A stretch of 64,000 nucleotides of DNA from Thermohalobaculum sp039033215 (GCA_039033215.1 JBCCDA010000005.1:23834-87833), one strand, 5' to 3'; shown: positions 53,200 through 62,816, counted from the stretch's first letter. Notes: a model not told the origin generated them from the sequence alone. A program made the numbers and translations.

Positions 53200-55119
53200 A
53201 TGGACGGCACGACCCACGTGAAGATCCTGCACCCGCTCTCGCCGCTGACGGCGGAGGAACTGGCCCAGGCCATCGCCATCGTTCGGCGCGAACTGCCCGG
53301 CGGGCCGGACGCGATGTTCGAGATGATCGAGCTGGCCGAACCGGACAAAGGCGCCGTCCGCAAATGGACGCCCGGGGGACCGATGTCCCGCGAGGCCCGC
53401 GTCAACGCCTATTTCCGGGGGCGTGCGGGCGTGACCCGCTGCAAGGTCTCGCTGACCGATGACCGGTTGCTGGCGTCCGAGCATCTGGAAGGCGCCATCC
53501 CCATGATTGCGCCGGTCGAATTCCTGGAAATCGAGAACCACGTCAAAGCCGATCCGCGCTTCCTCGCAGCGCTCGAGCGCCGGGGGATCGAGAACCTGGA
53601 CCTCGTGTGCTGCGATCCCTGGTCCGCGGGCAATTTCGGGGTGCCCGAGGAGGCTGGCAAGCGCATCTCCCACATCTTCTGCTGGCTGCGGACGTCTGAA
53701 CTGGATCACCAGTACGCCCACCCGATCGAGGGGCTGAACGCCACCGTCGACATCGACACGGGCGAGGTGATCGAGGTCTGGGACAACGGCGACGTCCCCG
53801 TCCCCATGGGTGACGGCAACTACGACCACACCTTCCAGAAGGTGGTGCGTGAGGATCTGCGCGCCATCAACGTCATCCAGCCCGACGGCGTGTCCTTCAA
53901 GATGGATGGCGACCGGTTGACCTGGCACGACTGGGAGCTGGTCGTTGGCTTCAACGCGCGCGAGGGCCTGACGCTCCATGACATCACGTTCAAGGGGCGC
54001 CCGGTGATGTATCGCGCCTCGATCGCCGAGATGATGGTGCCGTACGGCGCGCCCGACGGCGCCCACCCACGCAAGAACGTCTTCGACGTGGGTGAGTACG
54101 GGATCGGGCGGGTGGTGAACTCGCTGGAGCTCGGCTGCGATTGCCTGGGCGCGATCCAGTACATCGACGGTCACCTCGCGGGCCGTGATGGCGAGGTCGA
54201 GACCATCAAGAACGCCATTTGCCTGCACGAAGAGGACATGGGGGTCCTGTGGAAGCACTACGACTTCCGCCTGGACCGGGTCGAGACCCGGCGGGCGCGC
54301 CGCATGGTGATCTCTACCATCGCGACGGTGGGGAACTACGAGTACGGCTACTACTGGTACCTGCATCTGGACGGTGAGATCGAGTTCGAGATGAAGGCGA
54401 CCGGGGTCATCAACACGGTTGCGTGCATGCCCGGCCAGCCGACACCTTACGGGACCGAGGTCGCGCCCGGTCTCATGGGTCAGATCCACCAGCACACGTT
54501 CTGTGCGCGGCTGGACATGGCCGTGGACGGGGACACCAACCGGGTGGTCGAGGCGAACACCTACGCCGACCCGGCGGGGCCCGAGAACCCCTATCTCAAC
54601 GCGTTCCGCCAGCATGACACAGTGTTAGAGACCGAGAAGTGTGCCTGCCGCAAGGCCGATCCCTCGACCCACCGCTACTGGAAGTTCCAGAGCACCGACA
54701 AGAAGAACGGCATGGGGACGCCCACGGGCTACAAGCTGATGCCGACGTCGACCGTCACGCCGTTCATCAATCCCGAGGGACCTTCGGGCCGGCGGGGCGG
54801 CTACACCTACAACGACCTCTGGGTGACGGCATATGACCCCGACCAACGCTTCCCGGCTGGCGATTTCGTGAACGGATGCGACGGCTCGGACGGGTTGCCG
54901 GCCTACGTGGCGGACGACAAGCCGATCGTGGACACCGACATCGTGGCCTGGCACGTCTTCGGCCTGCACCACATGCCACGACCCGAGGACTTCCCCGTCC
55001 AGCCCGTGATCACGTGCGGGTTCAAGCTGATGCCAGTCGGCTTCATGGACAACTCCGGCTGTCTGGACCTGCCGCGCGAGGTGAACAAGGCCTCCTGCCA
55101 CGCCCACGCGGCCGAGTAG
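53200..55119 (+). CDS. tynA: Primary (copper/topaquinone) amine oxidase
   Basis: A 639-residue copper amine oxidase that turns primary amines into aldehydes, hydrogen peroxide and ammonia. The cofactor precursor is Tyr380 in N-Y-E-Y (V-G-N-Y-E-Y-G-Y), the catalytic Asp296 lies in F-D-V-G-E-Y-G, and copper ligands are His430 and His432 (I-H-Q-H-T-F) and His591 (H-H-M-P-R-P-E-D). No signal peptide is seen, so it is probably cytoplasmic like the Arthrobacter enzymes. AAGGAGA fixes ATG 53200. It follows the Pot-type importer, suggesting that imported amines are its substrates. Convergent with the M24-fold gene, two bases apart. Confidence 0.96.
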   Translation: MDGTTHVKILHPLSPLTAEELAQAIAIVRRELPGGPDAMFEMIELAEPDKGAVRKWTPGGPMSREARVNAYFRGRAGVTRCKVSLTDDRLLASEHLEGAIPMIAPVEFLEIENHVKADPRFLAALERRGIENLDLVCCDPWSAGNFGVPEEAGKRISHIFCWLRTSELDHQYAHPIEGLNATVDIDTGEVIEVWDNGDVPVPMGDGNYDHTFQKVVREDLRAINVIQPDGVSFKMDGDRLTWHDWELVVGFNAREGLTLHDITFKGRPVMYRASIAEMMVPYGAPDGAHPRKNVFDVGEYGIGRVVNSLELGCDCLGAIQYIDGHLAGRDGEVETIKNAICLHEEDMGVLWKHYDFRLDRVETRRARRMVISTIATVGNYEYGYYWYLHLDGEIEFEMKATGVINTVACMPGQPTPYGTEVAPGLMGQIHQHTFCARLDMAVDGDTNRVVEANTYADPAGPENPYLNAFRQHDTVLETEKCACRKADPSTHRYWKFQSTDKKNGMGTPTGYKLMPTSTVTPFINPEGPSGRRGGYTYNDLWVTAYDPDQRFPAGDFVNGCDGSDGLPAYVADDKPIVDTDIVAWHVFGLHHMPRPEDFPVQPVITCGFKLMPVGFMDNSGCLDLPREVNKASCHAHAAE

Positions 55120-55121
55120 GA

Positions 55122-56255
55122 CTACAGGATCAGGTCATCCACCGTCTTGGGATGGTGGGTGATCTGCTCCCACCCCGTCTCGGTGACGATGAAGCTGTCA
55201 CCGACCTGTGCCCGAAACGTGCCCGTGGCGACCGAGCCGTCGACGGCCAGCACCATTCCGGGCTGGATCACTGTTCTGTCGCCCGTCACCAGTTGCGGGC
55301 TTTCCAGATAGCTGAACCCCGTCGCGCGCCCGCAGCGGAAGGGATAGTCAAAGCCCGCGCCCTGGATCACCTCGGCATAGGCGGCGTGGACACTTTCCGC
55401 CGTCACCCCTGGGCGCAGTGCCTCGAGCGCGGCGGCCTGGCTGGCCAGTGCCACCTCGTAGAGCCGCAGCTGCTCGGGATCCGTGATCTCGCCGATCCAG
55501 AACAGCCTGTCGAAGCCCAGCTTGAAGCGGTGAAAGTTCGTCATGCCGCAAAAGCAGAGGAACACCGGCTCGCCCCGGCACATGATCCGGGTTGATGCCC
55601 GGTGGTGCGTTTTCGTGATCTCGGACCCCGAGGCCATGATCTGCAGGAAGTGCGTGTTGGGTGACATCCCGGCGCCCGGGTAGTGAGCGGCCAACAGGTC
55701 CGCGGCCCTGCGGGTCCCGGCTTGCGAGGTGGCCAGCGCAACCTCGAACTCCGGCACGCCGTCGGCGATGGCCGCCCGACCGGCCGCCATCATGGCGCCC
55801 GCCACCTCGCCCGCGTGACGGGCCAGTTGCAGCTCCTCGGGCGACTTGATCATGCGCATCCCGCTCAACACGGGCGTGATGTCGACCAGCTCGGCGCCCA
55901 GATCATCGACGTATGCGCGGACGATCGGTGGCATGTGACCGCTTTCGATCCCGACAACCCCTGCCACCATCCCAGGCAGCTCGGCCCGCCATTCCGCCCC
56001 CGCACCGTCGTTCCACGCGGCGATGCGGTCGACCCGCGCCGTCGCCTCGGCCGCCACAGCATCGATGACCGGCGTGATCAGCAGGGACGGCCCGTCGCGC
56101 GGGACGACCAGGATCGTGGGGCGCCCGAACTCCATGTGCAGGTAGTCGCCGTAGCCGGTCAGGTAGTAGACGCTGTCGTCGTCCGTGATCAGGGCAACGT
56201 CGACGCCGGCGGCACCCAGCCGGGCACGCAGCGTATCCATCCTGTCACCGGCCAT
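55122..56255 (-). CDS. M24-fold (creatinase/Xaa-Pro peptidase-like) protein with altered metal site
   Basis: A 377-residue protein with a creatinase-type N-terminal domain (M-D-T-L-R-A-R-L-G-A-A-G-V-D-V-A-L-I-T-D) and a pita-bread C-terminal domain starting near I-K-S-P-E-E-L-Q-L. Of the five metal ligands of M24 peptidases, both Asp positions appear replaced (F-C-G-M-T-N; G-F-D-R-L-F-W-I-G with Gly at the second Asp), the His position is Arg (G-R-A-T-G), and the last Glu is Asp (M-V-L-A-V-D-G). It is therefore unlikely to be a dinuclear metallopeptidase and may be a C-N hydrolase like creatinase or ectoine hydrolase. GGGAG supports ATG 56255. Confidence 0.85.
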   Translation of the reverse strand: MAGDRMDTLRARLGAAGVDVALITDDDSVYYLTGYGDYLHMEFGRPTILVVPRDGPSLLITPVIDAVAAEATARVDRIAAWNDGAGAEWRAELPGMVAGVVGIESGHMPPIVRAYVDDLGAELVDITPVLSGMRMIKSPEELQLARHAGEVAGAMMAAGRAAIADGVPEFEVALATSQAGTRRAADLLAAHYPGAGMSPNTHFLQIMASGSEITKTHHRASTRIMCRGEPVFLCFCGMTNFHRFKLGFDRLFWIGEITDPEQLRLYEVALASQAAALEALRPGVTAESVHAAYAEVIQGAGFDYPFRCGRATGFSYLESPQLVTGDRTVIQPGMVLAVDGSVATGTFRAQVGDSFIVTETGWEQITHHPKTVDDLIL

Positions 56256-56382
56256 TCCCACTCCCGACAGAGCCTCTCGTGCGACCCTACGTCCAAAGGA
56301 CGCCTCCCGCCACAGGTTGACCGTTGACGCGGCGCCATCCCTTCGTGTGCAGTGAGCCACCCGCACCCGACAGGAGGCCCCG

Positions 56383-57333
56383 ATGGACGGCACGACCCCC
56401 CGCGCAAACGAGCGTATCGTCTGGTTCAACGGCGAGTACGTGCCAGAGAGCAAGGCGCTGATCCCCTACCGCGACAAGAGCTTCCTGTTCGGCGACGGAG
56501 CCTTCGATCTGACGCGGACGTTCGAACACCGGATCTTCAAGCTGGACGAGCATATCGACCGGCTCTACCGCTCGCTCCGTGCGCTGCATCTGGATGCCAC
56601 CATGCCGCCGGAGGAGATGACGGCCATCACGCGGGAAGTCGTCGCGCGGAACCTCCACCTGCTGGGTGACAAGGACGACTACTGGGTCGGCCAGCGCATC
56701 TCGCGCGGGATCAAGCAGGTCGAGGGCGACAACTGGGACTACTACGGTCCCACGGTGATCGTCGAATGCCTGCCGATGCCGATGGCCGAACGAGCCACGC
56801 TCTACCGCGACGGCATCGAGGTGGTGACGCCCTCGGTCCGCCGCACGCCACCGCAATGCCTGACGCCGCGCGCGAAGAGCCACAACTACCTCAACCTCAT
56901 CATGGCGGACATGGAGGTCCACGCCCAGAACCCCGACGCCTGGGCCGTCACGCTGGATATCAACGGAAACCTCTGCGAAGGGCTGGGATCCAACATCTTC
57001 CTTATCCGCGACGGCGAGATCGTCACACCGCGCGAGCAGTTCGTCCTGCCGGGTGTCTCGCGGGCCACAGCGATCGAGCTGGCAGAGAAGCTGGGCATCC
57101 CGCTGCGCGAGGCCGATATCGACCTCTATGATGCCTACAATTGCGACGAGGCGTTCATTACCTCGACCTCGCTCTGCATCTGCCCCGTCGCCTCGATCAA
57201 CGGCGCCAAGATGCCGGCTGGACCCTTTGGTCCCGTCACCCAGCGCCTGATCGATGCCTATGTCGAGATGGTCGACTGCGACTTCGTCCAGCAGTATCTG
57301 GATCATTTGCCTGCCGTGCCAGCACCTGCTTGA
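56383..57333 (+). CDS. Class IV aminotransferase (branched-chain/D-amino acid type)
   Basis: A 316-residue PLP enzyme of fold type IV. The PLP lysine is Lys165 in P-R-A-K-S-H-N-Y-L, E-G-L-G-S-N-I-F-L holds the ring-nitrogen Glu and phosphate region, and P-G-V-S-R-A-T-A-I follows. The N-terminus (I-V-W-F-N-G-E-Y-V-P, F-G-D-G-A-F-D-L-T-R) is IlvE/DAAT-like. Because housekeeping ilvE genes usually lie elsewhere and this one sits next to amine and hydantoin genes, a catabolic role (transaminating an amino product) is plausible. AGGAGG before ATG 56383. Divergent from the M24-fold gene. Confidence 0.9.
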   Translation: MDGTTPRANERIVWFNGEYVPESKALIPYRDKSFLFGDGAFDLTRTFEHRIFKLDEHIDRLYRSLRALHLDATMPPEEMTAITREVVARNLHLLGDKDDYWVGQRISRGIKQVEGDNWDYYGPTVIVECLPMPMAERATLYRDGIEVVTPSVRRTPPQCLTPRAKSHNYLNLIMADMEVHAQNPDAWAVTLDINGNLCEGLGSNIFLIRDGEIVTPREQFVLPGVSRATAIELAEKLGIPLREADIDLYDAYNCDEAFITSTSLCICPVASINGAKMPAGPFGPVTQRLIDAYVEMVDCDFVQQYLDHLPAVPAPA

Positions 57334-57381
57334 TCGCCTCGCCGCGCGCCTTACGGTCAGTCCTTAAACAGGGAGACCATC

Positions 57382-59460
57382 ATGGCCTGGCGTATCGGCA
57401 TCGACATCGGAGGGACGTTCACGGACGTGGCGCTGGTCGAGGAGACCACGGGCCGCATCGGCGTTGCGAAGGTCCCCACGACCCCCGGTGACTTCGGCCA
57501 GGGCGTACTGGACGGCATGCAGGCCGTCATCGCGAAGTACGGGATCGACCCGTCGGAGGTCTCGCTGCTGGCCCACGCGACAACCGTCGTGACCAATGCC
57601 ATCCTCGAGCAGAACGGCGCGCGCTGCGCGCTCGTCGCGACCCTCGGGTTCCGGGATGTGCTCGAGCTGCGCCGCTCGGCCCGTCCGGACCTCTACGATC
57701 TCTTCCAGGACGCCCCGCATACGCTGATCCCGCGCCGCCACCGGCTGGAGATCACCGAGCGCATCGGCGCAGATGGGGCGGTGGTGACCCCCCTGGCCGA
57801 GGACGAGTTGCCGGCGCTGATCGATGCCTTGCGTGCCTGCGAGCCCGAGGCGATATGCGTCTCGCTCCTGTTCTCCTTCCTCAATCCCGACCATGAACGC
57901 CGTCTCGGAACCGCACTGCGCGACGCCTTTCCGGACATCCCGGTCTATCTGTCCTCGGAAGTCCTCCCCGAGATCCGGGAGTTCGAGCGCACGTCGACCA
58001 CGGCAGTCTGCGCCTATGTCGGCCCGATCCTCGGCGCCTATCTCTCGCGGCTGACCGGGACGCTGTCCGATCTGGGCCTGCCCCCGCTTTATGTCATGGG
58101 GTCGAACGGCGGCGTCTTCGAGGCGGACGAAGGCATCAAGATGCCTGCAATGGCGGTCGAATCTGGACCTGCCGCGGGGGTGGTCGCCGCCGCTCTGGTC
58201 GCCGACCAGACCGGCCACCGCGACATCCTCTCCTTCGACATGGGCGGCACGACGGCCAAAGCGTCCCTGATCCGCGACGCCGCCTACGAGACCACACCCG
58301 AATACGAAGTCGGCGGCGGCGCCTCGGCCTCGCGCTGGATGAACGGCACGGGCCATCCGATCCGCGTGCCGGTGATCGATCTCGCCGAGGTATCTGCCGG
58401 CGGCGGCTCGATCGCCTGGGTGGACCGCGCGGGCGCGCTGCACGTCGGACCTCAGTCGGCGGGCGCCGTGCCGGGCCCCGTCTGCTACGGGCGCGGGGGC
58501 ACCGAGCCCACCGTGACGGACTGCAACCTGCTGCTGGGCTACCTCGACGCCACGTCGCTGCTCGGCGGGGAGATGGAGATCGACCTGGCCGCAGCCGAAG
58601 GGGCCATCGCCGGCAGGCTGGGCGAGGCACTCGGCGTCGACGCCCGCACCGCCGCGGCCGCCGTGATCGACGTCGTGAACCACGAGATGGCGGAGGCCCT
58701 TAAGATCGTCTCCGTCCAGCGCGGCCACGACCCGCGGGACTTCACGCTGGCAGCCTTCGGCGGCGCCGGGCCGCTGCACGCCTGTGCCCTGGCCGAGGAA
58801 CTGGGCATGGGCCACGTCCTCTGCCCGCCCATTCCCGGCGCCTTCTCGGCACTGGGGCTGGTGACGTCCGACCTCAAGCGCGACTATGTCCGCACCTTCT
58901 ACCATCGCGCGGACCAGGCGACGCCAGACCAGCTTGCCGATGCCTTTGCCGACCTCGAGGCCGAAGGCACCGCCATGCTCACCCGCGCGGGTGTGGCCGA
59001 GCGGCAGCGGCGGCTTCGCCGGACGATTGATGCCCGCTATCCCCGCCAGAGCTACGAGTTGGAAGTTGCGGTGTGCGATCCGCCCTTCAACGAGGCAACG
59101 CTCAAGGCGGCCGCCGATGCCTTCCACGATCGTCACGATCAGACCTACGGCCACGCCCGGCGCGACGAACCGGTGCAGTTCGTGAACGTGCGCCTCTCCG
59201 CGATTGGAGAGATCCCCAGTCTGCGCGTGCGCCAGGAGCCGCCAACCGAAGACCCGCCGGTGCCGAAGACCCGCGAGGTCTGGTTCCGCGGTCAGGGCGC
59301 GGCAACGGCCACGGTCCACCGCCGCGAAACCCTGCCCGCAGGTTTTACGACCACCGGCCCCGCGATCATCGAATCCCTCGAATCGACAACCCTCGTGCGC
59401 CCTGGCTGGACGGCCCGCGTCGACGCGGACGGCTTTCTCCACCTGGAACACGCCCGATGA
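57382..59460 (+). CDS. hyuA: Hydantoinase/oxoprolinase family protein, subunit A
   Basis: A 692-residue ATP-dependent subunit of the HyuA/N-methylhydantoinase A type. The actin-like ATP loop G-I-D-I-G-G-T-F-T-D-V-A-L is at residues 6-18, A-T-T-V-V-T-N-A-I near 68, and F-D-M-G-G-T-T-A-K-A and F-G-G-A-G-P-L-H-A mark the later phosphate sites. With subunit B such enzymes hydrolyse hydantoins, 5-oxoproline or caprolactam, or carboxylate ketones. GGGAG precedes ATG 57382. A 271-base gap with two hairpins separates it from subunit B, longer than is usual for this pair. Confidence 0.93.
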   Translation: MAWRIGIDIGGTFTDVALVEETTGRIGVAKVPTTPGDFGQGVLDGMQAVIAKYGIDPSEVSLLAHATTVVTNAILEQNGARCALVATLGFRDVLELRRSARPDLYDLFQDAPHTLIPRRHRLEITERIGADGAVVTPLAEDELPALIDALRACEPEAICVSLLFSFLNPDHERRLGTALRDAFPDIPVYLSSEVLPEIREFERTSTTAVCAYVGPILGAYLSRLTGTLSDLGLPPLYVMGSNGGVFEADEGIKMPAMAVESGPAAGVVAAALVADQTGHRDILSFDMGGTTAKASLIRDAAYETTPEYEVGGGASASRWMNGTGHPIRVPVIDLAEVSAGGGSIAWVDRAGALHVGPQSAGAVPGPVCYGRGGTEPTVTDCNLLLGYLDATSLLGGEMEIDLAAAEGAIAGRLGEALGVDARTAAAAVIDVVNHEMAEALKIVSVQRGHDPRDFTLAAFGGAGPLHACALAEELGMGHVLCPPIPGAFSALGLVTSDLKRDYVRTFYHRADQATPDQLADAFADLEAEGTAMLTRAGVAERQRRLRRTIDARYPRQSYELEVAVCDPPFNEATLKAAADAFHDRHDQTYGHARRDEPVQFVNVRLSAIGEIPSLRVRQEPPTEDPPVPKTREVWFRGQGAATATVHRRETLPAGFTTTGPAIIESLESTTLVRPGWTARVDADGFLHLEHAR

Positions 59461-59645
59461 GCGATGCCGCAATTCGGACGCAGCAGACGCCTGCGCAGCA
59501 CCGGCAGAGGCCTGAATTCGGCGCCGCCGCGCCCCAAGACCGGCCGGGCTCGTCCCGACCGACCCTCCAAAGCCCGTTCCCGCGGCCTGCTGAGAGCGGA
59601 TACACTTGCCACTCCTGGCACCCACGCCCGCCACACGCGGCGGGG

Positions 59646-59706
59646 CCCCACCCCCGGCGGAGCCGGGAGTGGGGGGTATCGCATGATGGCGCGCCCCCGC
59701 GCCATC
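59646..59706 (+). terminator. Two adjacent hairpins between hyuA and hyuB
   Basis: First stem 59646-59674: 13 bp with one mismatch, CCCCACCCCCGGC / GCCGGGAGTGGGG, loop GGA. Second stem 59685-59706: GATGGCGCG / CGCGCCATC, 9 bp, loop CCCC. No T-run follows either. They may attenuate or stabilise the transcript rather than end it; the second resembles the hairpin beside repeat copy C. Confidence 0.5.
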
Positions 59707-59731
59707 GCCGTTTGATCCGAAAGGTCTGCCC

Positions 59732-61426
59732 ATGACCGCCGCCCCCCAAGCCGATCCCGCCGCCTTCGAGATCATGAAGAACGCGCTCTACAAGATCGCC
59801 GAGGAGATGCGGGTCGTGCTCTCCAAGACGGCCTATTCCCCCATCCTCAAATCGGCGGGAGACTTCTCCTGCGGCGTCTTCGACCGCGACGGCGCCATGG
59901 TGGCCCAGGGCCCGGATCTGCCCATCCACCTCGGCTCCATGCCCGATGCCGTCGCGGCCATCGTCGACCACTTCCGCGGCGACATCCACGACGGCGACGT
60001 CTTCATCCACAACGACCCCTACCAGGGCGGCAGCCACCTGCCGGACATCAACGTCGCACGCCCCGCGTTCCTGGACGGCGAACTCCTCGGCTTTTCCTGC
60101 CTTCGCGCTCACTGGCCGGACGTGGGCTCCGCCACCCCCGGCTCCTACGGCGCCGTGACCGAGATCTATGGCGAGGGTCTGCGCCTCCCCCCGGTCCGCC
60201 TCCAGTCCAGGGGCACCCTCAACAAGGACATCGAGGCCATCATTCTCGCCAACGTCCGCACGCCCGAGGAACGCGCCGGCGACCTCGGCTCCCAGCTTGC
60301 CGCAACACTGCGCGCGACCGAGCGCCTGAAGGACCTGGCCCGGCGCTACGACACCCAGACCCTGACCGCGACAATGGCCGAGGTGATGGACTATTCCGAG
60401 CGCCTCATGCGGGCGATGATCGCGGACCTGCCCGATGGCGAAGGCACGTATCATGACTTCCTCGACGGCGACGGCATCCCCGATGGACCGGACGGCGAGG
60501 ACGCCACGATCGACATCCGCATGAAGATCACGAAGAAGGCCGATGAGATCCTGGTCGACTTCGAGGGCACCGATCCCCAGACCAAAGGCCCGATCAACGC
60601 ACCCCTCTCGGTCACGGCCTCCGGTGTCTACTGTGGTCTCAAGACCTCCATCGACCCGAACTCGCTTATCCCGCCGAACTCCGGCTGCTGGCGCGCGATC
60701 AAGGTCACCGCTCCCGAAGGCTCGCTTCTGAACTGCCAGTTCCCGGCACCCGTGGTCTACGCCAACCACGAGATCAGCCATCGCCTCGCAGACATGGTCA
60801 TGGGCGCGCTCAGCCACTTCCTGCCCGGGCAGGTGATGGCCTGCAGCCAGGGCACCTCCTGCATCTTCGCCCTCGGCGGCACCGATCCACGCACCGGCCA
60901 GCGCTATGTCTCCTACGAGACCATCAAGGGCGGCTTTGGCGCACGCCCCAACAAGGACGGCATCCACGCCATCTGCGCGGGCATCTCGAACACCATGAAC
61001 ACGCCCGTCGAAGTGCTGGAGATGGCGTTCCCGCTGCGCCTCCTCGAGTATGCGATCGAGCCCGACTCGGGCGGTCCCGGTCAGTATCGCGGCGGCAACG
61101 GCTCGCGCCGCGTCTGGCAGATGCTGGCGGATGCACCGGCCACCGGAACGCTCTGCGTCGAGCGCATGAAGTCACCCCCGTTCGGCCTGCTGGGCGGAAG
61201 ACCGGGCCGCGCGGCGGAGGTCATCCTGACCGCGCCCGACGGCACCATGTCCCGCCCGTCTGGCAAAGGCGCCTTCCCGGTCCCCGGCGGTGCAAGAGTC
61301 ACCATGCTGACGACAGGCTCGGGCGGCTTCGGGGACCCCGGCCAGCGCGAGGCTCAGGCCATCGACCAGGACCTCATTGATGGCTACATCACGCCCGAGG
61401 GCGCCCGCCGCGACTATGGGCGGTAA
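59732..61426 (+). CDS. hyuB: Hydantoinase/oxoprolinase family protein, subunit B
   Basis: A 564-residue subunit B of the HyuB type. The start (F-E-I-M-K-N-A-L-Y-K-I-A-E-E-M) is typical, with S-x-D-F-S-C-G-V-F-D, H-L-G-S-M-P-D-A, D-V-F-I-H-N-D-P-Y-Q-G-G-S-H-L-P-D and N-T-P-V-E-x-x-E following, holding the metal-binding Asp/His residues. It pairs with subunit A to hydrolyse or carboxylate a cyclic amide or ketone with ATP; which one is not decided by sequence. AAGG precedes ATG 59732. The amidase follows after ten bases. Confidence 0.93.
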   Translation: MTAAPQADPAAFEIMKNALYKIAEEMRVVLSKTAYSPILKSAGDFSCGVFDRDGAMVAQGPDLPIHLGSMPDAVAAIVDHFRGDIHDGDVFIHNDPYQGGSHLPDINVARPAFLDGELLGFSCLRAHWPDVGSATPGSYGAVTEIYGEGLRLPPVRLQSRGTLNKDIEAIILANVRTPEERAGDLGSQLAATLRATERLKDLARRYDTQTLTATMAEVMDYSERLMRAMIADLPDGEGTYHDFLDGDGIPDGPDGEDATIDIRMKITKKADEILVDFEGTDPQTKGPINAPLSVTASGVYCGLKTSIDPNSLIPPNSGCWRAIKVTAPEGSLLNCQFPAPVVYANHEISHRLADMVMGALSHFLPGQVMACSQGTSCIFALGGTDPRTGQRYVSYETIKGGFGARPNKDGIHAICAGISNTMNTPVEVLEMAFPLRLLEYAIEPDSGGPGQYRGGNGSRRVWQMLADAPATGTLCVERMKSPPFGLLGGRPGRAAEVILTAPDGTMSRPSGKGAFPVPGGARVTMLTTGSGGFGDPGQREAQAIDQDLIDGYITPEGARRDYGR

Positions 61427-61436
61427 GGAGACCTCC

Positions 61437-62816
61437 ATGAAGCCCTATCCCTCCCTGACCGGCCTCGCCGACGCCTACACGAACGGAGAGACCACCCCGG
61501 CCGAGGTCACGGATGCCCATCTCGCCCGCATCGCCGCACTCGACCCCGAAATCGGCGCCTATCAGGCCGTCCACGCCGACACCGCGCGCGAGGCCGCCGA
61601 TGCGGCCACAAAGGCGATCCACTCGGGCCACCGGATCGGACCCTTCCACGGCATACCCTTCGCGCTCAAGGACATCTGCGAGCTCGAAGGTCAGGTGACA
61701 ACCGCGGGCTCGGCGGCGTGGGCGGACCGGGTCTCCAGCCATACCGGCACCGTCGCGCGGCGGCTGATCCAGGCAGGCGGCATCCTCCTGGGCAAGACGA
61801 AAACGGTCGAATTCGCATATGGCGGCTGGGGCACCAATCAGCGCATGGGCACGCCGAAGAACCCCTGGGATCTGGCGACCCACCGCGCACCGGGGGGCTC
61901 GTCATCGGGCTCGGGCGCCGCGGTCGCCGCCGGCCTCGCCGTCTGCGCGGTCGGCACCGATACCGGTGGCTCGGTTCGTATCCCTGCCGCCTTCTGCGGG
62001 ATCACCGGGCTGAAGACGACCGAGGGACAGGTGCCCACTGACGGGATCATCCCCCTCAGCCATACGCTCGACACGCCGGGGCCGCTTGCCCGCTCGGTCG
62101 CCGATGCGCTGGTGATGTACGAGGTCATGGCAGGCCGCGAGGCGCACCTGACGGCGAGGGATCTCGTTGACGGAGCAGGCCGGTTTGCGGTGCTGACGGA
62201 AGGCGTCATGGGCCTGCGCCTCGGGACCCTTACCGATGCCGAACGCGAGGCATGCACCCCGGAGGTTCTGGCCGGCTATGACGCGGCCTGCGCCCGGCTC
62301 GGCGGTCTCGGTGCGCACCTCGCCCCGTTCGATATGCCGACCCCCTTCGCCAGGACCGCCTCAAAGATCGGTCGCCTGATGTCGGCGGAGGCGTGGTATC
62401 ACCACCAGACGCTCTATGGCGATCCGGACGCCCCGATGGACGAAGACGTGCGCCCGCGCATGCTCTTTGGCGAAAAGATCTCGGCTGCGGAGTATCTGGG
62501 GATACTCGACGCACGCAGGGCCGAGCAAGCGCGCATGGCCCAGGCGATGTCCGGGCTCGACGCGATCCTGACACCGACGGCGACCCGTACCGCACCGCCG
62601 CTCGACGAGATCAACCAGGGCGTCTCGCCCGCCCATTTCACACGAACGTTCAACTACCTCGCGATGTGCGGCCTCTCGGTACCGACCGGGCTCGCGGCGG
62701 ACGGGCTGCCGACGTCGCTCCAGATCGCCTGCCGGGGCGGGGACGAGTACCTCGCACTCCGGATCGGCGCTGCCCTCGAAGCAGCACAGGGGTCACCGCC
62801 GAACCCCGCCCTCTGA
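61437..62816 (+). CDS. Amidase (amidase signature family)
   Basis: A 459-residue amide hydrolase with the Ser-cisSer-Lys triad. Lys78 lies in F-A-L-K-D-I, the cis-Ser in G-G-S-S-S-G (155-157) and the nucleophile Ser179 in G-T-D-T-G-G-S-V-R-I-P. It is not GatA, since gatCB partners are absent and the context is catabolic. GGAGA precedes ATG 61437; the frame extends back into hyuB without a better start. It may hydrolyse the ring-opened product of the hydantoinase pair or another amide. Last plus-strand gene of the locus. Confidence 0.92.
   Translation: MKPYPSLTGLADAYTNGETTPAEVTDAHLARIAALDPEIGAYQAVHADTAREAADAATKAIHSGHRIGPFHGIPFALKDICELEGQVTTAGSAAWADRVSSHTGTVARRLIQAGGILLGKTKTVEFAYGGWGTNQRMGTPKNPWDLATHRAPGGSSSGSGAAVAAGLAVCAVGTDTGGSVRIPAAFCGITGLKTTEGQVPTDGIIPLSHTLDTPGPLARSVADALVMYEVMAGREAHLTARDLVDGAGRFAVLTEGVMGLRLGTLTDAEREACTPEVLAGYDAACARLGGLGAHLAPFDMPTPFARTASKIGRLMSAEAWYHHQTLYGDPDAPMDEDVRPRMLFGEKISAAEYLGILDARRAEQARMAQAMSGLDAILTPTATRTAPPLDEINQGVSPAHFTRTFNYLAMCGLSVPTGLAADGLPTSLQIACRGGDEYLALRIGAALEAAQGSPPNPAL

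Noticed and set aside
57364..60967. 803- and 533-codon minus-strand frames opposite hyuA and hyuB
   Set aside because: Shadows of hydantoinase genes with low-complexity Gly/Ala/Arg content.
61437..62816. GatA subunit of Glu-tRNA amidotransferase
   Set aside because: No gatB or gatC nearby and the operon context is catabolic; the general amidase signature does not require GatA function.
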